A DNA stretch of 64,000 bases, taken from the NCBI GenBank assembly GCA_005768755.1, contig VAFL01000006.1, positions 62,001 to 126,000 on the forward strand, in the 5' to 3' direction. The first letter of the stretch is position 1. Each line of letters starts with the position of its first letter. The position numbers were made by a program, and so were the translations under genes. The notes under the pieces were generated by a model. The model was not told the origin of the DNA. It saw only the letters and a program-made list of their open reading frames with translations, and made no database searches. The stretch comes from Paracoccus denitrificans (GTDB lineage: Bacteria > Pseudomonadota > Alphaproteobacteria > Rhodobacterales > Rhodobacteraceae). This document shows, piece by piece, positions 1 through 7,954 of the stretch.

Positions 1-90
1 CACAGCCGAGAAGCCCCGTTCAGAGAACAGTTCTTCCGCAACCTCAAGGATCTGCGTGCCGGTATCAAGCTTCTGTGCCGCGTTCCGCAT
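1..90 (-). CDS. TetR/AcrR family transcriptional regulator, N-terminal fragment
   Basis: The gene runs off the left edge, and only the first 30 codons are present on the minus strand. The visible residues (Gln-Ile-Leu-Glu-Val-Ala-Glu-Glu-Leu-Phe, then Glu-Arg-Gly-Phe-Ser-Ala-Val) match helix 1 and the following turn of the TetR DNA-binding domain. The ATG at 90 was chosen because an AAGGGGCG Shine-Dalgarno-like sequence lies just upstream. TetR proteins repress transcription as dimers and are released by small ligands; the ligand domain is outside the window, so the effector cannot be guessed. A perfect 16-bp palindrome lies 35 bp upstream of the start and is a good candidate for its own operator. 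Confidence 0.75.
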   Translation of the reverse strand, partial: MRNAAQKLDTGTQILEVAEELFSERGFSAV

Positions 91-124
91 ATATTCGCCC
101 CTTTCAATCATTCGTATCAAAATT

Positions 125-140
125 TTGGACACGTGTCCAA
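125..140. promoter_or_regulatory. 16-bp perfect palindrome, candidate TetR operator
   Basis: TTGGACACGTGTCCAA reads the same on both strands. It lies between the TetR-like gene (start at 90) and the end of the Lrp gene (200). Position, length and symmetry fit an autoregulatory TetR operator; binding by this TetR is inference. Confidence 0.55.
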
Positions 141-199
141 CTTAAAAGTCTAGTTGCGCAAATTGGCGGCTTCCGCCGATCCCAGACTATCCCGGAAGA

Positions 200-670
200 T
201 CAGACTGGAACGACGCTGCGGCGCTTGAGGGATTCCAAAACGACATTGGTCTGAGCGCTTTCGATGGCCGGCAAGCGGAACAGGAAATCATCCAGAAAAT
301 GCCGATACGCGGTCATATCGGCGCAAAGCACACGCAGGTGGTAATCGTATTGCCCGGTGGTCGCGAAACATTCGACGACCTCGGGGCGGATGCTCAACTC
401 GGTCATGACGCGCTGAACTGCAGACCGGTCATGTCGTGCCAGCCGGACGTGCACGATGGCGTGGAATGCCAGCCCCGCGTTATCAGGATCGACCGCCGCA
501 GCGTAGCCCGCGATCACACCCTCCTCCTCCAGCGTTCGAACCCGGCGCCAACATGCGGAGGCCGAAAGACCGACCCGTTCCGCCAGTTGAGCGTTGGAAA
601 GGCGGCAATCCTGCTGCAACTCGCGCAGAATCATGCGGTCAGCGTGCGTCAGGTCAGTCTTTTCAGGCAT
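200..670 (-). CDS. Lrp/AsnC family transcriptional regulator
   Basis: A 156-residue protein of the usual Lrp/AsnC length. Residues about 5-65 form the winged helix-turn-helix (LSNAQLAERVGLSASACWRR), and residues about 70-150 form the RAM effector-binding domain, with the typical segment VVECFATTGQYDYHLRV. Proteins of this family sense amino acids and often control the adjacent divergent gene. Here that gene is the indolepyruvate ferredoxin oxidoreductase starting at 782, so control of aromatic or branched 2-oxo acid oxidation is the natural inference. The ATG at 670 begins the conserved N-terminus. The shared 111-bp upstream region is AT-rich and holds an inverted repeat at 719-732. Confidence 0.9.
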   Translation of the reverse strand: MPEKTDLTHADRMILRELQQDCRLSNAQLAERVGLSASACWRRVRTLEEEGVIAGYAAAVDPDNAGLAFHAIVHVRLARHDRSAVQRVMTELSIRPEVVECFATTGQYDYHLRVLCADMTAYRHFLDDFLFRLPAIESAQTNVVLESLKRRSVVPV

Positions 671-718
671 ACCATCTTATCCGGCATAATTTTCCGTTTA
701 TGGGCGAAGATTACGCTG

Positions 719-732
719 AATTTGACCAAATT
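719..732. promoter_or_regulatory. Inverted repeat AATTTG-AC-CAAATT, candidate Lrp/AsnC site
   Basis: AATTTG and CAAATT are exact inverted halves separated by AC, in an AT-rich stretch between the Lrp gene and the divergent oxidoreductase gene. A TTGACC that could act as a -35 element for the rightward gene overlaps it. AT-rich dyads of this kind suit Lrp/AsnC proteins; occupancy is inferred. Confidence 0.45.
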
Positions 733-781
733 TACCACGATTTTCGCATTATTCTGACCATAACAAATGGGAGGGCTTGCC

Positions 782-3700
782 ATGCTGGATCAACAGACTC
801 CGCAAAGCTACGCACTTGAAGACCGTTATGATGCCGAAAGCGGCCGCGTCTTTCTGACTGGAACACAGGCTCTGGTGCGCATCCTGCTGGATCAGGCCCG
901 GCGCGACCGGGCAGCAGGACTGAACACAGCCGGCTATGTTTCAGGCTATCGCGGCTCACCCCTTGGGGGCGTCGATCAGGAACTATGGCGCGCAAAAAAG
1001 CGGCTGGCGGCGAATGACATAACCTTTCTGCCGGCGGTGAACGAGGATCTTGGTGCGACCGCTGTCCTCGGCTCTCAGCAGGCGACGCTGGACCCTGACG
1101 CACGGGTCGAGGGCGTCTTTGCGATGTGGTATGGCAAAGGGCCCGGTGTCGACCGATCCGGCGACGCGCTGCATCACGGCAACGCGTATGGCAGTGCGCC
1201 CAAGGGCGGCGTGCTGGTGGTCGCGGGCGACGATCATGGCTGTGTGTCCTCGTCGATGCCGCACCAGTCGGACGTGGCCTTCATGTCCTGGTTCATGCCG
1301 GTGCTGAACCCGGCATCGGTCGCGGAATACATGTCCTTCGGCGAATACGGCTATGCCCTGTCACGCTTTTCGGGGACCTGGGTCGGCTTCAAGGCGATCT
1401 CGGAAACCGTCGAATCCGGCGCCTCGGTCGAGTTGCCGGAAGACCGCGTCTTCACCATCCCGCCCTTCGATCCGCCGCCGGGGGGGCTGCATGTCCGGCC
1501 CGCCGACCTGCCCAGCCCGGAAATCGAGACCCGGCTGACCCACAAGCTGCGCGCGGTCGAGGCCTTCGTGGACGCCAATCCCATCGACCGGCGCATCTAT
1601 GACGTGCGCGACGCCCGCTATGGCATCGTCACCACCGGCAAGGGCCATCTGGACCTGATGGAGGCCCTGCGCCTGCTGGGCCTGGACGAGTCGGAATGCC
1701 GCAGGCTAGGCATCGACATCTACAAGGTCGGCATGGTTTGGCCGCTGGCCCGGCGCGACGCGCTGCGTTTCGTGCGCAACAAGGACGAGGTGCTGATCGT
1801 CGAGGAAAAGCGCGGTATCATCGAAAGCCAGTTCAAGGAGCATTTCTATGACTGGCCTGGCGACAAACCCACGGCCATGGTCGGCAAGCATGACGAAACC
1901 GGCGCCGCGCTGATCCCCTTCTCGGGCGAGCTGTCGCCGCGCCTGCTGGCCCCGATCATCGCTGACCGGCTGCACCGCCATTTCCCGCAGGAAAACCTGC
2001 CCGCCCGCGCGGCCGCACTGGCGCAAGTGCCGGATCTGACGATGAATGTCGCCGGCGCGACGCGGACGCCTTATTTCTGTTCGGGCTGCCCGCACAACAC
2101 CTCGACCAAGCTGCCCGATGGCAGCATGGCGGCCTCGGGCATCGGCTGTCACGTCATGGCAAGCTGGATGGACCGCGAAACCGTCGGCTATGCGCAGATG
2201 GGCGGCGAAGGCGTGCCGTGGATTGCGCGTCAGGCCTTCAACGGCGGCAAGCACATCTTCCAGAACCTGGGCGAAGGGACCTGGTATCATTCCGGCTCGC
2301 TGGCGATCCGGCAGGCAGTGGCCGCGAAGGCGAATATCACTTACAAGATCCTGTATAACGACGCCGTCGCCATGACCGGCGGTCAGCCCGTCGACGGTCC
2401 CGTCAGCCCCGCCGCCATCGCGCAAGCCTGCCGCGCCGAAGGCGTGGACCGTATTGCGGTCGTCAGCGACATGCCCGAAAAATTCGACCGAGCCGAATTC
2501 CCCGATGCGACCAGCTTCGACCACCGCGACCGGCTGGACAGTATTCAGCGAGAACTGCGTGAAATTCCTGGCGTCACCGTCCTGATCTATGAACAGACCT
2601 GCGCCACAGAAAAGCGCCGCAGACGCAAACGCGGCCTGATGGAAGACCCGGCGAAGGCCGTCGTCATCAACAACCGCGTCTGCGAGGGGTGCGGCGACTG
2701 TTCGATTGCGTCTAACTGCCTGTCTGTCGAACCTGTCGAGACCCCGTTCGGCCGCAAACGCAAGATCAATCAAAGCAGCTGCAACAAGGATTTTTCCTGC
2801 CTCGGCGGCTTCTGCCCCAGTTTCGTCACCATCGAGGGCGCCACACGCAAGAAGCCCCAGGTCGCCGATCTGGACATGGATGCACTGTTGGCCGACCTGC
2901 CCGAACCGGTTCTGCCCACCGTCGACGAACCCTATGACCTGCTGGTCGGCGGCGTCGGCGGCACCGGCGTCGTTACTGTCGGCGCGCTGATTACCATGGC
3001 CGCGCATCTTGAAGGCAAAGGCGCAAGCGTGCTGGATTTCACCGGATTCGCGCAGAAATTCGGCACGGTTCTTGGATATGTCCGGCTGGCCGCAGAACCC
3101 GAGCAGATCAATCAACTGCGCATTGAAAGCGGTTCGGCCGATGCGGTGATCGGCTGCGATGTGGTCGTCGCCTCGGCGCCAAAGGCGTCCGTCATGTATC
3201 GGCCGGGCACGCGCGTGGTGCTGAACCTGGCCGAAATGCCGACGGGCGATCTGGTGTTGAACCGTGACGCCGATCTGCGGGTCCCGACCCGTGTGGAGTC
3301 GATCCGGGCTGCCGTCGGCCACGACAACGTGCATGGCCTGGATGCCAACCGGATCGCGCTGCGCCTGCTGGGAGACAGTGTTTTCGCCAATGTCATGATG
3401 CTGGGCTACGCTTGGCAGGCCGGTCTGGTGCCGGTCGGCCTGTTGGCGCTGCAACAGGCGATTATCCTGAACGGCACCGCCATCGCCGCCAATCAGCGCG
3501 CCTTTCATCTTGGCCGGATACTTGCCGCCGCCCCCGACAGACTGCCGCTGAGCGACGATGAACCCGCCGCCGAAACACTGGACCAACTGCTCGATCGCCT
3601 GACCGCTGAACTCACATCCTATCAGAACGCCGACTATGCCGCGCGCTTCAGCACGCAAATTGCGGCATTCCAGGCGGCGCTGGATCCTCTGCCAGAGGCA

Positions 3701-4213
3701 GCAGATCTGACGCGGCTGGCCGCACAATCCTTGTTCCGTCTGATGGCCTACAAGGACGAATATGAGGTCGCCCGCCTGCTGACCGCGCCCGAATTCACCA
3801 AGCGGCTGGCGAACGACTGGGATGGGGGGCACGTCGTCTATAACCTCGCGCCGCCCTTCCTGCCCGCCCGGCGCGACGCCCGCGGCCGTCCGGTAAAGCG
3901 CCGCTTCGGAAGCTGGCTTACCCCCGGGCTGCGCCTGCTGGCGCGCGGGAAGGCGTTGCGCGGTACGGCGGTTGATCCTTTCGGCTGGATGTCGGAACGG
4001 CGCGAGGAGCGCGCGTTGATCGGCTGGTATGAAGACCTGCTGCAGCAGTTGCCGGCAATGACACGGCCTGATCAGCTGGCCCAGATCCGCGAGATCCTGG
4101 AAGCCCCGATGCAGATGCGCGGCTATGGTCCGGTGAAGGAGGCCGCCATCGCAAAGCACCGCGCCAGGGCAGAGGTCGCGCTGACCGCCCTGAAACAGAC
4201 GACTGCCCACTGA
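782..4213 (+). CDS. Indolepyruvate ferredoxin oxidoreductase, fused subunits
   Basis: A protein of about 1,143 residues that joins the alpha and gamma-type subunits of thiamine-diphosphate-dependent 2-oxo acid:ferredoxin oxidoreductases, which oxidatively decarboxylate aryl pyruvates to acyl-CoA. The N-terminal part carries the pyrimidine-binding region. Residues about 425-460 carry the TPP domain signature FCSGCPHNTSTK and later IGCHVMASWMD. Around residue 633 is an iron-sulfur motif (CEGCGDCS, then C), followed by further cysteines in CNKDFSCLGGFC. From about residue 717 the gamma domain begins with VGGVGGTGVVTVGALI. The ATG at 782 is preferred over the in-frame ATG at 767 because GGGAGGG lies at 769-775. 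It is divergent from an Lrp/AsnC regulator, which probably controls it. Confidence 0.92.
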   Translation: MLDQQTPQSYALEDRYDAESGRVFLTGTQALVRILLDQARRDRAAGLNTAGYVSGYRGSPLGGVDQELWRAKKRLAANDITFLPAVNEDLGATAVLGSQQATLDPDARVEGVFAMWYGKGPGVDRSGDALHHGNAYGSAPKGGVLVVAGDDHGCVSSSMPHQSDVAFMSWFMPVLNPASVAEYMSFGEYGYALSRFSGTWVGFKAISETVESGASVELPEDRVFTIPPFDPPPGGLHVRPADLPSPEIETRLTHKLRAVEAFVDANPIDRRIYDVRDARYGIVTTGKGHLDLMEALRLLGLDESECRRLGIDIYKVGMVWPLARRDALRFVRNKDEVLIVEEKRGIIESQFKEHFYDWPGDKPTAMVGKHDETGAALIPFSGELSPRLLAPIIADRLHRHFPQENLPARAAALAQVPDLTMNVAGATRTPYFCSGCPHNTSTKLPDGSMAASGIGCHVMASWMDRETVGYAQMGGEGVPWIARQAFNGGKHIFQNLGEGTWYHSGSLAIRQAVAAKANITYKILYNDAVAMTGGQPVDGPVSPAAIAQACRAEGVDRIAVVSDMPEKFDRAEFPDATSFDHRDRLDSIQRELREIPGVTVLIYEQTCATEKRRRRKRGLMEDPAKAVVINNRVCEGCGDCSIASNCLSVEPVETPFGRKRKINQSSCNKDFSCLGGFCPSFVTIEGATRKKPQVADLDMDALLADLPEPVLPTVDEPYDLLVGGVGGTGVVTVGALITMAAHLEGKGASVLDFTGFAQKFGTVLGYVRLAAEPEQINQLRIESGSADAVIGCDVVVASAPKASVMYRPGTRVVLNLAEMPTGDLVLNRDADLRVPTRVESIRAAVGHDNVHGLDANRIALRLLGDSVFANVMMLGYAWQAGLVPVGLLALQQAIILNGTAIAANQRAFHLGRILAAAPDRLPLSDDEPAAETLDQLLDRLTAELTSYQNADYAARFSTQIAAFQAALDPLPEAADLTRLAAQSLFRLMAYKDEYEVARLLTAPEFTKRLANDWDGGHVVYNLAPPFLPARRDARGRPVKRRFGSWLTPGLRLLARGKALRGTAVDPFGWMSERREERALIGWYEDLLQQLPAMTRPDQLAQIREILEAPMQMRGYGPVKEAAIAKHRARAEVALTALKQTTAH

Positions 4214-4404
4214 CCCCGCAGTATCGCCGCGTGATCTGGTGGACGCATGTCTGCATGGGTGGAAAAAGAGCACTGTTCCCGGGCACGATGATGGCAATCG
4301 CGCGGATTGCATAAGGTGGGGAAAGGCGGCCGATGGTTCAGTCATGGTTGACACATGTCTGAACAATCACCATCCACCCTGCGTTCCCGCCGAATGCGAT
4401 GGAT

Positions 4405-5673
4405 TCAAGTGGTCGTGCCGCGATGTTCGATAAGAACGGCAGACATGTCGTCGTCCTGCTTGCCGCCGGCATAAGCGAGCACGGACCAGACCATCGCCTC
4501 GACCAAGCCGATTCCGGTCGTTGCGCTGTTGGTTTTCATGATCGTTCCCAGCCCGTCCAGACCGAGCATCCTGCCAGTTTGGTCGGTTGCATCCCAAAGC
4601 CCATCCGAGGCGATCAGCAGCCGGTCACCCGGCCGAAGCTGCAATGTGATTTCCTCGTATTCGGCATGTTCGACGACGCCGATCGGCAGCCCACCCCTGC
4701 CAAGCACCTCGATCCCGCCATCGGCGCGCTGAACCAAGGGATGCGGATGACCGGCCTGCACCATGCGGACCTCCCCGGTCACCTGATCGATCACCGCATA
4801 GACCATTGTAAAGTAGCTGTCGGTGCGCAGGTCAGCCAGCATCAGGTGATTCAGATAACGCGCCAGAACTGCGGGCGGGCGCGATTCGTAAAGACCGTAG
4901 TCGTCAATGAACAACACCGCATTCTGATCGAGCGACGCCGAGAACTGCGTGGCAAGCCGTGCTGTCAGCAGCGCCGCCGCCACACCATGGCCCGAGACAT
5001 CAATCGCGAAGACACCGAAGCGCCGGGCATTGATCGCAAAGCTGCCTGTCAGGTCACCACCGACATGGCCGGCGGGTCGCAAGATGTTCGACACCGAGAA
5101 CTGGCCGAACCTGGCCTGTCGATCACCAATAAGTCCCTGCTGCAATCGACGCGCCTCGTTCAGATCACGCTCCATCGCGGCCTGAACCTTCCGCAGGGAT
5201 TCCAGCGCCCTTGTCAGCTGCCTGTTCGCCTGCTGTGACTGGTCCTTCAGCTGCATGATGCGTTCGGCAGCGCGCAGCCGGGCCAGAAGCTCAGCCGGGG
5301 TGATCGGTATGGTCAGGAAATCATCCGCACCGCTTTCCAGGCCGAACGCAATGTCATCAGGCCCGGCCTTGGACGTCAGCAGAATGAAGTAGATATAGCC
5401 CTCGCCCGGCAGTGCGCGTACCGCACGGCAAAGTTCGGGGCCGGTCATCCCAGTCATCAGCCAGTCTGACAGTATGAAATCCGGACTGCGCATGCGGCAG
5501 AGTTCCAGCGCTTCGGCGGCGCTTGCGGCCTCCACCACCTCGTAGTCAGAGCGAGTCAGCTGGTTACGCAGCTGTTGGCGCTGTTGGGGATTATCATCAA
5601 CCACCATGACCAGACGGCGCCGCTTCGACACCGGCGCATTTTCGATCTGGCTTGGTCTTGCTGGCTTCCGCAT
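4405..5673 (-). CDS. Receiver domain-PP2C (RsbU/SpoIIE-like) serine phosphatase
   Basis: A protein of about 422 residues. An N-terminal response-regulator receiver domain (VMVVDDN; phospho-acceptor Asp in FILSDWLM; Thr in LLTS) is followed by a helical linker and a C-terminal PP2C-type phosphatase domain (GGDLTGSF, AIDVSGHGVAAALLTA, ASDGLWDATD, DDMSAVL). Such proteins usually dephosphorylate anti-sigma-factor antagonists under two-component control. The conserved lysine near the receiver end is replaced: the sequence reads DDFLTIPI where K-P is expected. The ATG at 5673 is chosen over an upstream in-frame TTG at 5724, but its ribosome-binding site is weak. No anti-sigma gene lies beside it. 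The 191 bases between this gene and the oxidoreductase hold nothing I recognise. Confidence 0.85.
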   Translation of the reverse strand: MRKPARPSQIENAPVSKRRRLVMVVDDNPQQRQQLRNQLTRSDYEVVEAASAAEALELCRMRSPDFILSDWLMTGMTGPELCRAVRALPGEGYIYFILLTSKAGPDDIAFGLESGADDFLTIPITPAELLARLRAAERIMQLKDQSQQANRQLTRALESLRKVQAAMERDLNEARRLQQGLIGDRQARFGQFSVSNILRPAGHVGGDLTGSFAINARRFGVFAIDVSGHGVAAALLTARLATQFSASLDQNAVLFIDDYGLYESRPPAVLARYLNHLMLADLRTDSYFTMVYAVIDQVTGEVRMVQAGHPHPLVQRADGGIEVLGRGGLPIGVVEHAEYEEITLQLRPGDRLLIASDGLWDATDQTGRMLGLDGLGTIMKTNSATTGIGLVEAMVWSVLAYAGGKQDDDMSAVLIEHRGTTT

Positions 5674-5720
5674 GGCACCCGGATAGCGCAAATATCCTAA
5701 GCAACCGTGAAGCAGCGACG

Positions 5721-5760
5721 CCAAAACGAAGAACGGGCCGCGCCTTTCGGCGACGACCCG
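5721..5760 (-). terminator. Hairpin plus T-rich tract, intrinsic terminator
   Basis: On the minus strand CGGG-TCG-(T)-CGCC pairs with GGCG-CGG-CCCG across a GAAA tetraloop (5734-5760), followed by TTCTTCGTTTT. This is a good Rho-independent terminator shape. It ends a short transcript that begins upstream near 5,930 and lies just before the phosphatase gene on the same strand, so it could also act as an attenuator. Confidence 0.6.
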
Positions 5761-5839
5761 CGAGATCTACGGAGATGGTCCGGTTAGGGATCGAAGATCC
5801 GTCCGTCCCAGTCAGAGTTCTGAACCCTTAGGTTTGCCC

Positions 5840-5896
5840 TCAGGCCGCGGCCCCCCTGACTGTCCCAACACCTCTCTCCAATATCACTCTCGACAC
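5840..5896 (-). CDS. Putative 18-residue leader peptide with near-perfect ribosome-binding site
   Basis: A GTG-started 18-codon frame (V/M-SRVILERGVGTVRGAAA) is preceded at 7-nt spacing by GAAAGGAGGTGG (5901-5912), close to a perfect complement of the 16S rRNA 3' end. Downstream come several short hairpins (for example GGATC-TTC-GATCC) and then the terminator at 5721-5760. The arrangement fits a leader peptide in an attenuator or a small dual-function RNA upstream of the phosphatase gene. I do not recognise the peptide. Translation is inferred only from the ribosome-binding site. Confidence 0.4.
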   Translation of the reverse strand: MSRVILERGVGTVRGAAA

Positions 5897-5962
5897 TGGA
5901 CCACCTCCTTTCAATATGTTGCCACGTAAGGAAAGGGTGCCACAGGCTGTGGATAAGTCAAC

Positions 5963-6577
5963 TCAAAATGCGGCGCGCTGACGCAATATATTGCGGACGA
6001 TGATGCGGAAGGGCACCAATGCCAGCAAAGCAAGCGTCATTTTCATCATCCAGTCGGCTGTCGCCAGCGATGCCCAGACCGGCGCATCCGGTCCGACACC
6101 CAGCAGCGGCACAAGCTCATTCGCCCAGCCCACATTGTCGGTCGGATCGATAAAACTGAACTGCGCAGCAAAGGCGATCGAGAAGAACAGCGCCGTATCC
6201 AGCGCCGATCCGAAGAAGGACGACAGAAGCGGTGCCTTCCACCAGCCGCCATTGGCACGCAGCGCGTTGAACACGCCGATATCCAGCAGCTGCGCCAGCA
6301 GGAACGCCGTCCCCGAGGCAATGGCGATTCGCAGCGTGGTCTTGTCCATGCCGGCGGCGATCATGGAACAGGCAACGCCCACCACGAATCCGGCCAGTAC
6401 GACGCGCCGGGCAGAGGATGGGCCATAAACACGATTCATCACATCCGTCACAAGGAACGCGAAGGGATAGGTGATCGCGCCCCAGGTCAGCCAGGCGCCA
6501 AGATGGTATTGTACAAGGATATTCGAGGCCACCACGATGATGGCCATGGCGATGACGCCAGGAAGAAAGCGGGTCAT
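5963..6577 (-). CDS. yhhQ: Queuosine precursor transporter, YhhQ/VUT family
   Basis: A 204-residue inner-membrane protein with about six hydrophobic helices. It has the family features: ASNILVQYHLG near the N-terminus, the TYPFAFLVTDVMNRVYG segment around residues 35-52, and SSFFGSALDTALFFSIAFA around 120-140. YhhQ proteins import queuine precursors such as preQ0/preQ1 for tRNA wobble modification (family knowledge). The ATG at 6577 begins the conserved sequence. The leader upstream (about 6580-6660) contains two mutually exclusive hairpins, so post-transcriptional control is possible. A leader-like transcript follows downstream on the same strand. Confidence 0.85.
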   Translation of the reverse strand: MTRFLPGVIAMAIIVVASNILVQYHLGAWLTWGAITYPFAFLVTDVMNRVYGPSSARRVVLAGFVVGVACSMIAAGMDKTTLRIAIASGTAFLLAQLLDIGVFNALRANGGWWKAPLLSSFFGSALDTALFFSIAFAAQFSFIDPTDNVGWANELVPLLGVGPDAPVWASLATADWMMKMTLALLALVPFRIIVRNILRQRAAF

Positions 6578-6614
6578 GTAATTTCCGTTTTACAAGGTCG
6601 CGGAACAACTCGGC

Positions 6615-6638
6615 CCCGATGATCGGGACGCCCGTCCC
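6615..6638 (-). promoter_or_regulatory. Two overlapping inverted repeats in the yhhQ leader
   Basis: GGGACG-GG-CGTCCC and CCCGAT-C-ATCGGG (minus-strand reading) share the same CCC, so they cannot form at once. They lie about 40-60 nt upstream of the yhhQ start. A nearby AGGTTCTAG (6639-6647) resembles the loop-1 segment of preQ1-I riboswitches, but I find no matching 3' stem or A-rich tail. A regulatory switch is possible and unproven. Confidence 0.3.
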
Positions 6639-6747
6639 CTAGAACCTGCGCCGATTGCTGTCAATCCTCGGCGCAGCAAAAGTAGTTGCTCACGCTGCGT
6701 GGAAAATTCACACTGATCCAGGGCGTTCCTGGGTGGCGGGTGGTTTC

Positions 6748-6915
6748 ATGTTGAAATTTCGGATCTTGTTGTCGGCATTTGCTGCCTGCACCGTTGTCGC
6801 GCCATCGCCAGCGCCATCCGAGCCCGCGCTTGAGTGGTCGCGAAGTGACGCGCAGTATGGCTTCCTGCTAGCTGTATATCGGCAGCATGTTTCCGGGATG
6901 TTTCGGCACGCCTGA
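6748..6915 (+). CDS. Possible small secreted protein, 55 residues
   Basis: A short frame starts at an ATG at 6748. Its N-terminus resembles a signal peptide (MLKFRILLSAFAACTVVA), followed by a Pro/Ser-rich stretch and about 30 polar residues. I see no strong ribosome-binding site and recognise no family. It is the only plausible gene in the roughly 480-base gap between yhhQ and the phytase-like gene. The rest of that gap (6916-7060) shows nothing I can name. It may be spurious. Confidence 0.25.
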   Translation: MLKFRILLSAFAACTVVAPSPAPSEPALEWSRSDAQYGFLLAVYRQHVSGMFRHA

Positions 6916-7060
6916 TCAGTCCTCACAGCTGCCTGGTGAAGTCAGGCTTTACCGTCTGGGCGAGGAATGACAGCCCTTGTCTTGTTGTGGCGGCAAAGCG
7001 CCTTGAAGCCATGAAAGAATAGGCAATTGCTGATGTCTGACGGTCCAGGGCTTGTGCAGG

Positions 7061-7954
7061 TCAGTTGACAAGGCGGTATTCGACCAGCTCCGTGCGCTGG
7101 ATGGGCAGGAAATTATCGTCCGATATCATTGTGATGCGGATGCCGGCGCCGTCGCTCCATGCGGATATCCCTTCGAGATTGTCGTATTGCAGGGTCGAGC
7201 TTTCCAGCAGGACCTCTTCGTCGCTGACGCCATCATCGGCCAGGGCGAAGCTTCGGATACGGGATTGAAAGCCCAGCAATCCGCGAAAATAGCGCTCCAG
7301 CAGATAAAGCCGTCCATCCGGGCCGATATCGGCGCCCACCGCCTGCCATTTGCCATTCCCGGGCAAGCGGAAGGGCTGGTCCCAGACGCCATCGCGATAG
7401 CGCCAGACCGGAAAGCTGTCAGCGCCTTCGGCGATCAGTTCAGGAACGGTAAACAGGCTGCCCGCGCCGTCGACGGCAAGTGCTTCAAACCCGCGATTGA
7501 TGGGCAGTGCCTCGAATTCATCGGGAATGGGGATGCGGATCGCGGCGCTGTCGGGGTCGTCGTATCGCGCAACCCGGTCCAGCCCTTCGAAACTGACCCA
7601 GAAGCCTCCGGCCGGATCAAGCGCAAGGCCTTCGCTGTCACCCTGCCAGCCGGGTTCCAGGAAGACGCCCTTGCTGTCCTGCAGCCGCGCACGGCCCGAC
7701 ATTGACATGCCGCGAATGCGACCTGCGGCGTCGCGGTCGATCCGGCCCCACCTGATCTGTGCCCGATCGGATATGGCGTGGAACTCGGACCCGTCCTGGC
7801 TGATCTCAAGGCCCGAGAAGCCGCCGAAGTCAGCTTCGGGCAGCGACCAGACATAGGTTCCCACATATTCCAGGCTGGCCTTGCCATAGGATGGCAGGGC
7901 CAGGACCGAAAGCAGGAACGCCAGGATCAGCGGGCGGTGGCGACGGCCTGACAT
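7061..7954 (-). CDS. Esterase-like activity of phytase family protein, exported
   Basis: A 297-residue protein with a clear signal peptide (about residues 1-25, RPLILAFLLSVLALPSYG). The rest fits the phytase-like beta-propeller family: FGGFSGLEIS, DSEGLALDP, and repeated blade-like segments ending in YDNLEGISAW. Substrates of the family are poorly defined, and periplasmic hydrolysis of an ester or phosphoester is only inferred. The ATG at 7954 was chosen because it starts the signal peptide; the longer upstream frame lies inside mepA. It overlaps the 3' end of mepA by 28 bp, which implies co-transcription with mepA and the MFS gene. Confidence 0.75.
   Translation of the reverse strand: MSGRRHRPLILAFLLSVLALPSYGKASLEYVGTYVWSLPEADFGGFSGLEISQDGSEFHAISDRAQIRWGRIDRDAAGRIRGMSMSGRARLQDSKGVFLEPGWQGDSEGLALDPAGGFWVSFEGLDRVARYDDPDSAAIRIPIPDEFEALPINRGFEALAVDGAGSLFTVPELIAEGADSFPVWRYRDGVWDQPFRLPGNGKWQAVGADIGPDGRLYLLERYFRGLLGFQSRIRSFALADDGVSDEEVLLESSTLQYDNLEGISAWSDGAGIRITMISDDNFLPIQRTELVEYRLVN

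Noticed and set aside
1706..4366. 886-codon minus-strand open frame opposite the oxidoreductase
   Set aside because: Low-complexity antisense frame caused by high GC; the plus-strand frame has clear motifs throughout.
5897..5912. Plus-strand sequence GGACCACCTCCTTTC that resembles the 3' end of 16S rRNA
   Set aside because: No other rRNA sequence surrounds it. It is the complement of a strong Shine-Dalgarno sequence on the minus strand.
6600..6660. preQ1-I riboswitch upstream of yhhQ
   Set aside because: Only a nine-base match to loop 1; the 3' stem strand and A-rich tail are not found, so it is listed only as a hairpin region.
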